64,000 nucleotides of DNA from Kaistella chaponensis (GTDB taxonomy: Bacteria > Bacteroidota > Bacteroidia > Flavobacteriales > Weeksellaceae), in assembly GCF_900156725.1 (NCBI RefSeq), contig NZ_FTOI01000008.1, forward strand, positions 62,001-126,000, in the 5' to 3' direction. Positions 7,721-16,531 of the stretch are shown here, one piece after another (within the stretch, counting starts at the first letter, position 1; each line of letters begins with the position of its first letter). Made by a program: the position numbers and the translations under genes. Under the pieces are notes generated by a model that ran no database searches, was not told the DNA's origin, and saw only the letters and a program-made list of their open reading frames with translations.

Positions 7721-8695
7721 ATGATAAAAATTTCAAAGATTGAGTATTATTTGCCCGAAATAATTCTTACAAATAAACAACTCGAAGAAGAATTTCCAGA
7801 TTGGAGTTCTGAAAAAATTGAGGAAAAAGTTGGCATCAGACAACGACATATTGCAGGCGAAAATGAAACCGTTTTGGATCTTGCTGTAAAGTCTTCGGAG
7901 AAAGTTTTTAAAAATTACGATCGGGAAAAAGTTGATTTTATTTTGTTTTGTACACAAAGTCCGGATTATTTCTTACCTACTACAGCTTGTCTTTTGCAAG
8001 ATCGATTGGGTTTACGAAAAAACATCGGAGCTTTGGATTTTAATTTAGGTTGTTCTGGTTTTGTCTACGGATTGGCTATGGCAAATGGATTATTACAATC
8101 TAAAATCGCAAAAAGTATTCTTTTGGTAACCTCTGAAACCTATTCTAAGCATTTAAATAAAGAAGACAAAGGCAATAGAAGTATTTTCGGTGATGCTTCT
8201 GCTTCATGTATTGTTGAATTAGATGAAGATTCCGCTGCAATGAAATTTGTTTTAGGAACGGACGGTAGTGGAGCAGAAAACTTGATTGTAAAAAAAGGGG
8301 GCTTTAAAAAAGACTATTCCATCAATGAAAACACTGCTTTTCCCCCAGAAAATTTATACATGAATGGTCCAGAGATTTTTAATTTTACGATTGAAAATAT
8401 TCCCGGATTAGTCAGTGATACTTTAATAGAAAACGAAATTGCTTTAGAAGAAGTCGATTATTTTATCTTTCACCAAGCGAATTCTTTTATGCTGAAATAT
8501 TTACGAAAAAAAATTAAAATCCCAGTAGATAAATTTTATATTGGCATGTCTGAAACTGGAAATACCGTTTCGGCGACCATTCCCATTGCACTAAAAGACG
8601 CGCTTGATCAACACCTCATTAAAGAAGGCGATAAAGTTCTTATTGCGGGATTTGGAGTGGGCTATTCTATGGCATCCACAATCATTACGATTTAA
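7721..8695 (+). CDS. 3-oxoacyl-ACP synthase III family protein (KASIII-like)
   Basis: A 324-residue thiolase-fold enzyme with the complete KASIII triad: Cys111 in NLGCSGF, His251 in FHQAN and Asn281 in GNTVSAT. Family members condense an acyl-CoA with malonyl-ACP, and some relatives transfer acyl groups to other acceptors. The adjacent ACP (15-base gap) and SDR suggest it makes a 3-oxoacyl-ACP that is then reduced, for example a 3-hydroxybutyryl-type unit. The housekeeping fabH would be expected elsewhere with fatty-acid or ribosomal-protein genes, so this is probably the cluster's dedicated copy. Confidence 0.88.
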   Translation: MIKISKIEYYLPEIILTNKQLEEEFPDWSSEKIEEKVGIRQRHIAGENETVLDLAVKSSEKVFKNYDREKVDFILFCTQSPDYFLPTTACLLQDRLGLRKNIGALDFNLGCSGFVYGLAMANGLLQSKIAKSILLVTSETYSKHLNKEDKGNRSIFGDASASCIVELDEDSAAMKFVLGTDGSGAENLIVKKGGFKKDYSINENTAFPPENLYMNGPEIFNFTIENIPGLVSDTLIENEIALEEVDYFIFHQANSFMLKYLRKKIKIPVDKFYIGMSETGNTVSATIPIALKDALDQHLIKEGDKVLIAGFGVGYSMASTIITI

Positions 8696-8710
8696 AAAAA
8701 ACACAATATT

Positions 8711-8944
8711 ATGAATACACAAGATTTTTTGCTGAAATTACAGGAAGAACTGGAAGAAGAAGTAACCTTACAACCAGAAACCAATTTGAAATCGCTCGAA
8801 AGCTATGACTCTTTGGCTTTACTTACCATCATTGCATTTGTTGATGAAAATTTTAATAAAAAAGTGGAAGCAAAGCATTTTAAAGACATTAAAACAATTG
8901 ATGATTTAATGATGGTGATCGGCAAAGAAAATTTCGAAGGTTAA
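8711..8944 (+). CDS. acyl carrier protein
   Basis: A 77-residue stand-alone ACP with the YDSLALL phosphopantetheine site (Ser34) and the usual four-helix pattern. It sits between KASIII and the SDR; its stop codon overlaps the SDR start by one base, so the two are translationally coupled. It probably carries the cluster-specific acyl chain and not bulk fatty acids, because it is quite acidic and diverged from typical AcpP. One of three ACP units in the region (with 4251-5351 and 15172-15408). Confidence 0.9.
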   Translation: MNTQDFLLKLQEELEEEVTLQPETNLKSLESYDSLALLTIIAFVDENFNKKVEAKHFKDIKTIDDLMMVIGKENFEG

Positions 8945-9702
8945 TGGGACTTTTCTCCCTTAGTAACAAAACGATTTTAATTACAGGAGCCTCTTCCGGG
9001 ATTGGAAGAAGCTGTGCCGTTCAATGCAGTAAAATGGGAGCAAGTTTGCTCTTAATGGGTAGAAATGTCGATGAATTAAATAGAACCGTTTCCGAACTAC
9101 AACCCGGAACTAAGGTCGAGATGATCGTTGCTGATTTTAGCAAGATGGTCGATCTAGAATTGTTGATCGCCGAAAAAATATTGACCATCGGAAAGATTGC
9201 CGGATTTATTCATTGTGCAGGCGTCGAGAAAACGCTTCCGCTGAAAAAACAAACTTCGGAAGTTTTTCAATCCATCTTTGACATTAATGTTTTCGCAGGC
9301 TTTGAATTAGCGAAAATTATTTCACTCAAAAAATACAAGGCAGAAAAAGCAAGTTTTGTTTTTATCGCATCCGTTGCAGGAATGGTTGGTGAAAGCGGAA
9401 AGACGATTTATTCTGCAAGCAAAGGTGCAGTGATTTCTGGCGCAAGATCAATGTCTATGGAGCTTGCAAGAAGTGATATTCGTGTAAATTCTATTAGTCC
9501 AGCCATGGTTAAAACGCCAATTTTAGAGAAAATGTTCGATGGAATTGGAGAAGAAGCTAGTCAAAATATCATAAAAAAGCATCCTTTGGGAATAGGAGAG
9601 CCAGAAGATGTTGCAAATGCGTGTGTTTTTTTACTTTCCGATGCTGCAAAATGGATTACGGGAACTAATTTGGTTGTAGATGGTGGTTACACTGCGCAAT
9701 AA
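8944..9702 (+). CDS. FabG-like short-chain dehydrogenase/reductase
   Basis: A 252-residue classical SDR. The cofactor motif TGASSGIG lies at about 14-21, the catalytic Ser143-Tyr156-Lys160 set is in place (ASVAG, YSASK), and the C-terminal WITGTNLVVDGG block is typical of FabG. It is expected to reduce a 3-oxoacyl-ACP to 3-hydroxyacyl-ACP with NAD(P)H. Its one-base overlap with the upstream ACP stop supports that substrate. It ends immediately against a convergent GT4 gene, with no room for a terminator. Confidence 0.88.
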   Translation: MGLFSLSNKTILITGASSGIGRSCAVQCSKMGASLLLMGRNVDELNRTVSELQPGTKVEMIVADFSKMVDLELLIAEKILTIGKIAGFIHCAGVEKTLPLKKQTSEVFQSIFDINVFAGFELAKIISLKKYKAEKASFVFIASVAGMVGESGKTIYSASKGAVISGARSMSMELARSDIRVNSISPAMVKTPILEKMFDGIGEEASQNIIKKHPLGIGEPEDVANACVFLLSDAAKWITGTNLVVDGGYTAQ

Positions 9703-10866
9703 TTATTTTTCTAAAATTTGCTCCATCATTATTTCAATGCTTTCAAATATTTTTTTGTTATCAAATTGATCTTCAATATTTTGTAGATTGTTTTTTATTT
9801 CCGAAATCAAAGGTTTATCAGTTAAGAACCTTTTCATTGAATAGTACATCTCCTCTACTTTATAAGGGATTAAAATCCCCGTTTTTTCAGGAGCAATCAT
9901 CATCGAAATATCACCTGTATCGGTTGCAATAATCGGTTTTTGCAAAATTAATGCTTCAGCAATTACCAAAGGCCAAGCTTCAGATTCAGACGGAAGGATG
10001 AAAAAATCTGCATTTTTGATATACGGATATGGATTCATCTTGTTGCCCAGTAAAATGAAAGTGCGCTCTACCTTATTTTCTTTAATTAATTTTTCTAAAT
10101 TCTGCCGATGTTCTCCTTCACCGACGATTAAAATTTGATGTTCGTGTCCTTCTCTAATTAATTTCGTGTGCGCTTCAATGAGTTTGTGATATCCTTTTCT
10201 GTAATGTAATCTTCCCACAGAAACAAAACTTGGTTTTTCCGAAAAAGGTTCTATTTTTTCTGCTGCTTTTACTTTTATTTCTTCAAAAGAAATGGCGTTA
10301 ATGATCACTTTTTCTACCGGAAAATGAAGATCCGGATGATGAATGTGCATTAAATCTTTTATCTTTTGCGAACAATAAACCATTACATCAAACTGGGGAA
10401 ATTGTTTTAAAATTTCTGGCAACAATGGCTTAAGTCCAGGAACATTGATCTCGGAATGAAACCAGCCAATTTTTTTAGAATTTTTATTGCTCGAATTTAA
10501 AACCGACTCAAAATCATTGTAAGTCATTCCAATTTCGATGTCGTAGTACTCTCTAAGGTATTGCCTGTCAATTATTTCCGGGTTTTTCCTTAGTTTTTCA
10601 AGTTTCTTTTTACGTTGATAAAGCTGAATTTTTTGCAGAATTATATTTTTAGAAAAATCTTCTTTTCCCTCTGCTAAATAGAGTTTCCGAATGTGTGGTG
10701 GAAATTCATTTCGAAGTTCGCCTTGATTTAAGTTGAGGCAAACTGTTATTTCAAATTTTTCCGGATTCAGGTTGTTCACGATACTCAGCATCACTTTTTC
10801 TACACCACCCATTTCCATGGAACGGTGGCGGAAAAGGAGTTTTATTTTCTTCTGCGAATCTGTCAT
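9703..10866 (-). CDS. glycosyltransferase family 4
   Basis: A 387-residue GT-B enzyme related to the one at 5929-7095: the start (LLFRHRSMEMGGVEKVMLSI) and the C-terminal domain (FVSVGRLHYRKGYHKLIEAH, then LPSESEAWPLVIAEAL) follow the same pattern. Donor and acceptor unknown. It lacks the repeat-derived linker seen in its relative, having only a short VKAAEKIEPFSEKP-like linker. It is 3 bases downstream of the GT2 gene at 10870, forming a two-gene unit. Confidence 0.9.
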   Translation of the reverse strand: MTDSQKKIKLLFRHRSMEMGGVEKVMLSIVNNLNPEKFEITVCLNLNQGELRNEFPPHIRKLYLAEGKEDFSKNIILQKIQLYQRKKKLEKLRKNPEIIDRQYLREYYDIEIGMTYNDFESVLNSSNKNSKKIGWFHSEINVPGLKPLLPEILKQFPQFDVMVYCSQKIKDLMHIHHPDLHFPVEKVIINAISFEEIKVKAAEKIEPFSEKPSFVSVGRLHYRKGYHKLIEAHTKLIREGHEHQILIVGEGEHRQNLEKLIKENKVERTFILLGNKMNPYPYIKNADFFILPSESEAWPLVIAEALILQKPIIATDTGDISMMIAPEKTGILIPYKVEEMYYSMKRFLTDKPLISEIKNNLQNIEDQFDNKKIFESIEIMMEQILEK

Positions 10867-10869
10867 TTT

Positions 10870-11712
10870 TTAGGAATGAAATAAAGATTGAAAGAGAATT
10901 TTCAACTTCTTTTTAATACGATAGGAAATTGAATTTTGATAAGCCAATAAACTGAAAATTTCTTCAGAATTGGTGAATTTTTCGGGGATATTTTTTCCGT
11001 TGATGGTTTTTAAATTCCGTCTTTTCATGGCACTAAAAATTACTTTTGCCCAATATTCGTAAGAGCTTTGCTTGTTTTCATTCTGAGAAATTCCTCCTTG
11101 ATGAGATCGGTAAAAATAATCTGCTTGATCAATATATTTCACATTTCCCTTTTCATACATTTTATAATATAAATCCTGATCTTCTGCAATACGGAATTCT
11201 GGATTCATCTTTTCGCACTGTTCATAAACTGATTTTTTGAAAGCAACAAATGGTGCAATTTGAATGGGACAATTAAAAAAACAAGCGTCCCCGTTTGGAA
11301 CTTGCATCGCGGATTTGAATTCGGAGATAGGATTAAGATTTTCATCACATTTTACCAGTCGGGAATAGGTGAGTACAACCTTTTTGTTTTCTGTAAATGT
11401 ATTGATGGATGCCTGTAAAGCGTTGGAACCTAAAGTATCATCGGGATCAAGATACCCGCAGATTTCTCCGTTGGCAAGATCGATTAATTTTGCTTTTGTA
11501 AAACCAACGCCTTCATTGTTAGAATTTTCAAACAGTAAAAAGCGGGAATCATTGTGGATGAGTTGCTTAATAATTTCAATTGAATTGTCTGTTGAAGCAT
11601 CATCAACAATTACGGCTTCCCAGTTTTCATAATTTTGAAGAAGGATACTTTTATAGCAGTCTTCAAAATATTTTCCGTTGTTATAATTGGCAATAAGGAT
11701 AGAAAAGGTCAT
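10870..11712 (-). CDS. glycosyltransferase family 2
   Basis: A GT-A glycosyltransferase of 280 residues from the preferred start MTFSILIANYNNGKYF. The DDASTDNS and YLDPDD motifs (nucleotide and metal binding) are present, followed by a C-terminal basic tail. A longer reading from 11736 adds eight residues, but its ATG lies in the -7 promoter box at 11734-11741, so 11712 is chosen. It is the first gene of a two-gene minus-strand unit with the GT4 gene. Confidence 0.9.
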   Translation of the reverse strand: MTFSILIANYNNGKYFEDCYKSILLQNYENWEAVIVDDASTDNSIEIIKQLIHNDSRFLLFENSNNEGVGFTKAKLIDLANGEICGYLDPDDTLGSNALQASINTFTENKKVVLTYSRLVKCDENLNPISEFKSAMQVPNGDACFFNCPIQIAPFVAFKKSVYEQCEKMNPEFRIAEDQDLYYKMYEKGNVKYIDQADYFYRSHQGGISQNENKQSSYEYWAKVIFSAMKRRNLKTINGKNIPEKFTNSEEIFSLLAYQNSISYRIKKKLKILFQSLFHS

Positions 11713-11733
11713 CAAATTGTTCTTATAAAAATA

Positions 11734-11741
11734 CAAATATA
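11734..11741 (-). promoter_or_regulatory. -7 promoter box for the GT2-GT4 pair
   Basis: Minus-strand TATATTTG matches TAnnTTTG. Transcription would start near 11727, upstream of the ATG at 11712. The -33 element is unclear. It is divergent with the promoter at 11751-11779. Confidence 0.5.
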
Positions 11742-11750
11742 AAGGATTTC

Positions 11751-11779
11751 TTTGTTACCATATTTTTTGTTTATTTTTG
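11751..11779 (+). promoter_or_regulatory. promoter of the methyltransferase-FkbH-MBOAT operon
   Basis: TTTG at 11751-11754 and TATTTTTG at 11772-11779 with a 17-base spacer form a good Bacteroidota promoter about 18 bases before the ATG at 11797. It is the only good promoter seen upstream of the eight collinear genes up to 18899. Confidence 0.6.
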
Positions 11780-11796
11780 TGCCTTAAATAATACAA

Positions 11797-12567
11797 ATGG
11801 GTGAAATAAAAAGGGTTGTCAAGACTTTTGTAGGGTATCTTAAACGTCCGGATCTCTACCCAGAATTAGGCCGAAAAATCATCAAAAATATTTTCAATAG
11901 GAAAAGTGCTTTTCGGGGCAAAGAGAAAACCAATTTATGGGCCTCCAAAATTGCGATAAGTCAAGAGCAAGCCATTGAAAAACTTTTTGGAATTCCCTTT
12001 CAAAAATTTCCCGAACAGTTTCACCAAGAATACCAAAACGCCCTAGAAATCCAAAATAATTGTCCCATCAAAATGGGTGGAGCAGGAGCATTGGAGTTGC
12101 TTTTTGCCGCTTGTGAATTTACCAAAGCGAAAAGTGTGGTGGAAACCGGCGTTGCTTATGGATGGTCTTCGTTTGCCGCATTAATTTCTTTGGAAAAAAG
12201 AAATGGCGCGCTTTACAGTTCAGATATGCCCTATTTAGGACAAGATGGTGATCAATATGTAGGTTGCATCGTTCCGCAACATCTTAAAAATAACTGGAAA
12301 CTTTTTAGACATGCAGATCGGGAATCTTTACCGAAAATTTTAAAGGAAACACAACAAATAGACGTGGTTCATTATGATTCTGATAAATCTTACGAAGGCA
12401 TGAAATGGGCCTATGAAACGCTTTTTCCTTATGTAAAAAAAGGAGGCGTTTTTATTTCAGATGATATTAATGATAATTCCGCTTTTCAGGATTTTTGTGA
12501 GCTAAAGAATATCAAACCAACTGTAGTGGGGTTTGAAGGTAAGTTTGTTGGGGTTTTTGTAAAATAG
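11797..12567 (+). CDS. class I SAM-dependent methyltransferase
   Basis: A 256-residue protein with a Rossmann methyltransferase domain from about residue 90: SVVETGVAYGWSS is the SAM-binding glycine-rich motif I, SSDMPYLG the acidic loop, IDVVHYDSDKSYEG motif IV, and KKGGVFISDDI a later strand. The pattern resembles the Methyltransf_24 group that acts on sugars and small molecules. A helical N-terminal part precedes it. As first gene of the FkbH-MBOAT operon it may methylate the acyl or sugar product; the target is unknown. Confidence 0.82.
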   Translation: MGEIKRVVKTFVGYLKRPDLYPELGRKIIKNIFNRKSAFRGKEKTNLWASKIAISQEQAIEKLFGIPFQKFPEQFHQEYQNALEIQNNCPIKMGGAGALELLFAACEFTKAKSVVETGVAYGWSSFAALISLEKRNGALYSSDMPYLGQDGDQYVGCIVPQHLKNNWKLFRHADRESLPKILKETQQIDVVHYDSDKSYEGMKWAYETLFPYVKKGGVFISDDINDNSAFQDFCELKNIKPTVVGFEGKFVGVFVK

Positions 12568-12593
12568 TAATCCGTGCGATTGAACAATTAACA

Positions 12594-13418
12594 ATGGTAA
12601 AAAAGCTTATTATCAATGCCGATGATCTTGGATTTTCTTTGGGAGTAAACAAGGCCATTTTAGAAGCGAATAATAAGGGATTTCTTTCCCATGCGAGTTT
12701 GATGGCAAATACCGAATATTTTAATCACGCCATCGAAGAAATTATTCCGCAGTGCAAAAATTTAAAAGTCGGTGTACATGTAAATCTGACCTGTGCAAAA
12801 GCTTTATTTCCCACGAATGTTGTCACAGAAAAAGGATTTCTTAATAATACTTTCGTGAGTTTACTTTTTAAAATAAAATCGAAAAAAGTGTTGGAATCCC
12901 TCGAAAAGGAGATCGAAATGCAAATTTTGAAAATAAAAAATGCAGGAATTGAAATTTCCCATATCGACGGACATGAACACGTTCATATCATTCCATCCAT
13001 CAATAAAATCGTAAGAAAATTAGCAAAAAAACACCGTATTTCAAGAATAAGAGAAATCAACGAAGGTTTTTTTGAAAGTTGGAAATTTAATGGTAAAACA
13101 GCATCTTTCTCTAATATTTTGAAATTATTTTTGCTAAAATTCCTTTCTTTGTTTAATGATAATTCGGGTGATACAGGATTTTATTCGATGCTCAATACGT
13201 GCGAAATCAACGGTTTTAATTTGTTTCAGTTTTTGAAAAACAGCAGGAAGTATGAAACGGTAGAAGTCATGTTGCATCCAGCGTTGAGCGATTTAGATTC
13301 GCCGGAATATTATCAGACGCTGCATCCTAGATTTGTGAGTTTTTTTCAAAATTCTTCTCGGAAATCAGAATTCGATCTGTGTTTTGATGAGCGTTTTAAA
13401 GAATATGAAATCTTATAA
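12594..13418 (+). CDS. ChbG/HpnK (YdjC-like) family carbohydrate deacetylase
   Basis: A 274-residue YdjC-type deacetylase. Metal-binding and catalytic residues are visible: Asp10-Asp11 in INADDLGFS, His62 in VGVHVNLT, and the DGHEHVH cluster (His127, His129, His131); a later MLHPA motif is also family-typical. Relatives remove acetyl groups from N-acetylated sugars. Placed with acyl-assembly and acyltransferase genes, it could free an amino group for a different acyl substituent, a deacetylate-then-reacylate logic that is inference. Spacing to both neighbours is about 25 bases. Confidence 0.85.
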   Translation: MVKKLIINADDLGFSLGVNKAILEANNKGFLSHASLMANTEYFNHAIEEIIPQCKNLKVGVHVNLTCAKALFPTNVVTEKGFLNNTFVSLLFKIKSKKVLESLEKEIEMQILKIKNAGIEISHIDGHEHVHIIPSINKIVRKLAKKHRISRIREINEGFFESWKFNGKTASFSNILKLFLLKFLSLFNDNSGDTGFYSMLNTCEINGFNLFQFLKNSRKYETVEVMLHPALSDLDSPEYYQTLHPRFVSFFQNSSRKSEFDLCFDERFKEYEIL

Positions 13419-13442
13419 CAAAGAATAGTAGAAAGGAAAATA

Positions 13443-15170
13443 ATGACCAAAACATTTAGCCAACTAAAGAAAAGTTCCAAAAAAATTGCTGAAAATTCTA
13501 AAACGATTAAAGTCGCGATTTTAGGAGATACCGCTACTCAATTTCTGAATGTTGCTTTACAGGGAACAGCTTTCGATCAAGGATACCATTTTGAAATTTA
13601 CGAAGCAGATTTTGGTCAGATTTCCCGACAAATAATGGATCCAACCTCAGAATTTTATGATTTTGAGCCAGAATACACGATTATCTTCGAAGCCTCTCAC
13701 AAGTTGCTTTCTTACTACTATAAATCGTACCATGATCAACTTAATTTTGCGCAGAATAAAATTAATTACCTGGAAGATCTTTATCATACGATCACACAGC
13801 GAACAAAAAGCAAAGTGATTTTCTGTAATTTTCCGGAGATTGATTCGCAGATATTTGGTAATTTTTCGCAAAAAGTAGAAGCGTCTTTTGGTTTCCAACA
13901 GCGGAAACTCAACTATCTTTTAGCAGAATTGGCTTTAGAAAAAAGCAATCTTTTTATTGCAGATCTGTGCGCAATTCAAAATAAATTTGGTCGGGATCTT
14001 ATGTTTTCTCCCAACGTTTACATCAACACAGAAATGGTTTTATCATTGGATATTTTGCCTGTCGTTGCTGAAAATATGGTGGGAATTATCTCTTCCATCG
14101 AAGGGAAATTTAAAAAATGTTTGATTCTCGATTTAGACAATACAACTTGGGGCGGAATTATTGGCGATGATGGTTTAGAAAAAATTCAGATCGGAAGTTT
14201 AGGAATCGGAAAAGCGTTCTCCGAATTTCAACAGTGGGTAAAAGCTTTGCAACGGCGCGGAATTATTATTGCCGTTTGCAGTAAAAATGACGAGGATAAA
14301 GCAAAAGAACCTTTTGAAAAACATCCGGATATGGTTTTGAAACTGGAAGATATTTCGGTTTTCGTCGCCAATTGGGAGAACAAAGCAGATAATATTCGAA
14401 AGATTCAGAGCATTTTAAATATCGGTTTTGATTCGATGGCTTTTCTGGATGATAATCCTTTCGAAAGAAACTTGGTTCGCGAAAATCTACCCGAAGTTTG
14501 CGTGCCGGAATTACCGGAAGATCCTGCAAATTATCTGGAATATCTCTACGAATTAAATCTTTTCGAAACCGCCAGTTTTTCTGAAAACGATGCAGAAAGA
14601 ACCAAGCAATATCAAATAGAATCGCAACGTGCAACTGCTTTGGAAAGTTTCACCAATGTAGAAGAATTTCTGAAAAGTCTGAATATGATTTCTGATGTTC
14701 AGGAATTTAATAATTTCTCGAAACCCAGAGTTTCCCAGCTTTCTCAGCGCAGCAATCAGTTCAATTTGCGAACGGTAAGATATACCGAAGAAGAAGTGAA
14801 TGATTTGATACAATCTGATCAACATTACACCTTATCTTTCACTTTAGAAGATAAATATGGTGATAATGGCTTAATTTGCGTCATCGTTTTGAAAGGTTTG
14901 GATCCTGAAAATATTTTCATAGAATCGTGGTTTATGAGTTGTCGTGTTTTGAAACGAGGGATGGAAGAATGTACCTTGAATACTATTGTAGAAACGGCAA
15001 AAAAGAACGGATTCAAAAAATTGATCGGAGAATATATTGAAAGTCCAAAAAACCAAATGGTTCAAAATCATTATGAAAATCTTGGTTTCAAGCCTGAAAA
15101 TGGAAAATGGATTTTAGAAATAGCCGATTATCAACCAAGCGAAGTCAACATAAAAACTAAAAATAATTGA
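13443..15170 (+). CDS. HAD-IIIC family FkbH-like protein (glyceryl-ACP synthase type)
   Basis: A 575-residue FkbH-like enzyme. An N-terminal SGNH-like/linker region (about 20-215) is followed by a HAD domain with DLDNT (Asp230, Asp232), AVCSKND and LDDNPFERN motifs, and a C-terminal GNAT-like region. Characterised FkbH proteins take the glyceryl unit from 1,3-bisphosphoglycerate, dephosphorylate it and load it onto an ACP. The ACP gene starts one base after this stop, which strongly supports ACP loading. Length and motifs are those of full-length family members. The product would be glyceryl-S-ACP or a related hydroxyacyl unit for a surface glycan. Confidence 0.88.
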   Translation: MTKTFSQLKKSSKKIAENSKTIKVAILGDTATQFLNVALQGTAFDQGYHFEIYEADFGQISRQIMDPTSEFYDFEPEYTIIFEASHKLLSYYYKSYHDQLNFAQNKINYLEDLYHTITQRTKSKVIFCNFPEIDSQIFGNFSQKVEASFGFQQRKLNYLLAELALEKSNLFIADLCAIQNKFGRDLMFSPNVYINTEMVLSLDILPVVAENMVGIISSIEGKFKKCLILDLDNTTWGGIIGDDGLEKIQIGSLGIGKAFSEFQQWVKALQRRGIIIAVCSKNDEDKAKEPFEKHPDMVLKLEDISVFVANWENKADNIRKIQSILNIGFDSMAFLDDNPFERNLVRENLPEVCVPELPEDPANYLEYLYELNLFETASFSENDAERTKQYQIESQRATALESFTNVEEFLKSLNMISDVQEFNNFSKPRVSQLSQRSNQFNLRTVRYTEEEVNDLIQSDQHYTLSFTLEDKYGDNGLICVIVLKGLDPENIFIESWFMSCRVLKRGMEECTLNTIVETAKKNGFKKLIGEYIESPKNQMVQNHYENLGFKPENGKWILEIADYQPSEVNIKTKNN

Positions 15171-15171
15171 A

Positions 15172-15408
15172 ATGAATAACGAAGAAATTTTAGAGAAATT
15201 ATTACCAATATTCCACGAAGAATTGGATAATGAAGAGATTGTTTTGAGCAGAGAAACTACTGCAGACGACATCGAAGAATGGGATTCTTTGTCTCATATT
15301 CAGTTGATTGTGGCAGTTGAAAAAGCATTTAAAATCAGATTTACTTCCGCCGAAATCCAAAGTTGGAATGATGTAGGCGAAATGATCGACTGTATTTTAT
15401 CTAAATAA
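15172..15408 (+). CDS. acyl carrier protein paired with FkbH
   Basis: A 78-residue acidic ACP with EWDSLSHIQL around the phosphopantetheine Ser39. It starts one base after the FkbH stop, and its own stop overlaps the MaoC-like start by one base. This tight coupling marks it as the acyl carrier for the glyceryl unit and the following dehydratase and reductase. It is not closely similar to the ACP at 8711-8944. Confidence 0.92.
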   Translation: MNNEEILEKLLPIFHEELDNEEIVLSRETTADDIEEWDSLSHIQLIVAVEKAFKIRFTSAEIQSWNDVGEMIDCILSK

Positions 15409-15806
15409 TGATCCTTTCGCTCCATCAGATTTTTCAGCATCAATTTACGGTTGATTCTACTGTTTATAAAGGTTTCAAAGAAATTTTCCAGGATAAAAAT
15501 GCACTTCATACAAACGAAGAATTTGCGAAAGAAAAAGGATTTGCCGGAAAAGTAATGCACGGAAATATTCTGAATGGCTTTATTTCCTTTTTCATAGGTG
15601 AACTTTTACCTTCCGAGGAAGTGATGATTTTATCGCAGACCATTAATTTTAAAAATCCTGTTTATTTGAATGATATTCTTAATTTTGAAGCAACGGTGAT
15701 TGAACAGTCGGAAGCGGTAAAAGTGGATGTTATAAAATTCAAATTTGTAAATTCAGCTTTGAAAACAGTTGCTTCAGGTAAAATTCAAATTAAAGAATTG
15801 ATATGA
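15408..15806 (+). CDS. MaoC-like (R)-specific enoyl hydratase/dehydratase
   Basis: A 132-residue single hot-dog protein of the MaoC/PhaJ type. The hydratase signature is present: Asp29 and His34 in DKNALH, then GFAGKVMHGNIL. It would hydrate an enoyl-ACP or dehydrate a hydroxyacyl-ACP. Stop and start overlap ACP upstream and SDR downstream (1 and 4 bases), so all three act on one carrier-bound intermediate (inference). Confidence 0.87.
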   Translation: MILSLHQIFQHQFTVDSTVYKGFKEIFQDKNALHTNEEFAKEKGFAGKVMHGNILNGFISFFIGELLPSEEVMILSQTINFKNPVYLNDILNFEATVIEQSEAVKVDVIKFKFVNSALKTVASGKIQIKELI

Positions 15807-16516
15807 AAAAAGTAGTTTTAACGGGAGGTTCCGCGGGAATTGGTAAAGCGATCAATTTGTTTTTGCTCAGAAAAGGATATGAGGTTTTGTTTACTTTTAA
15901 TAATTCTTCTCAATCCGCAAATGAAATTATCGCAGAATTTCCGAACGCAAAGGCTTTTCAGATCGACTTTTCAAATCCGGAGCAAATCCATAATTTTTTG
16001 AATGAAATTCAAGGTTTTAAACCCAATATTTTGATCAATAATTTCTACAGCGGCACTTTTATCGATACCTATTTTCATAAGACAGAATCTGATAAATTTC
16101 TCGCAGATTTTCAAACCAACGTTATTCCTACACTACAAATTACGCAGGAATGCATCAAGATATTCCGAAAAGAAAAATTCGGAAGAATTATCAATATTTT
16201 ATCTTCATCCCTGAAATCTCCGGCAATGGGAACTTCGGTTTACAATGCAAATAAGGCATATTTGTTACAGATGAATAAAAGCTGGGCTTCAGAAAATGTG
16301 AAATTTGGCATCACTTCCAATTCAATTTCTCCGGCATTTACTTTGACAGATTTTCACAAAAATATGGATGAAAGACAGGTTGAAAATATCCTTGCAATGT
16401 ATCCTTTAAAAAATAATCTGGAAGGAAAAGACGTCGCTGAATTTGTAGAATTGTGTCTTAACGGCGGATCGCATTTTAATGGAAATCACGTGTTTTTGGA
16501 CGCTTCAAATTCTTAA
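15803..16516 (+). CDS. short-chain dehydrogenase/reductase
   Basis: A 237-residue SDR with TGGSAGIG at 7-14, the catalytic Ser in ILSSS (about 134-136), and Tyr147-Lys151 in YNANK. The usual NNAG motif is replaced by NNFYSG. It likely reduces a 3-oxoacyl or similar intermediate on the ACP at 15172. It is different from the SDR at 8944, so the two ACP cassettes each have their own reductase. It begins four bases before the MaoC-like stop. Confidence 0.87.
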   Translation: MKKVVLTGGSAGIGKAINLFLLRKGYEVLFTFNNSSQSANEIIAEFPNAKAFQIDFSNPEQIHNFLNEIQGFKPNILINNFYSGTFIDTYFHKTESDKFLADFQTNVIPTLQITQECIKIFRKEKFGRIINILSSSLKSPAMGTSVYNANKAYLLQMNKSWASENVKFGITSNSISPAFTLTDFHKNMDERQVENILAMYPLKNNLEGKDVAEFVELCLNGGSHFNGNHVFLDASNS

Positions 16517-16531
16517 AGAAATCACCATTTT

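Noticed and set aside
14266-14634. 122-codon minus-strand open frame
   Set aside because: Antisense to the conserved HAD region of the FkbH-like gene; composition typical of shadow frames.
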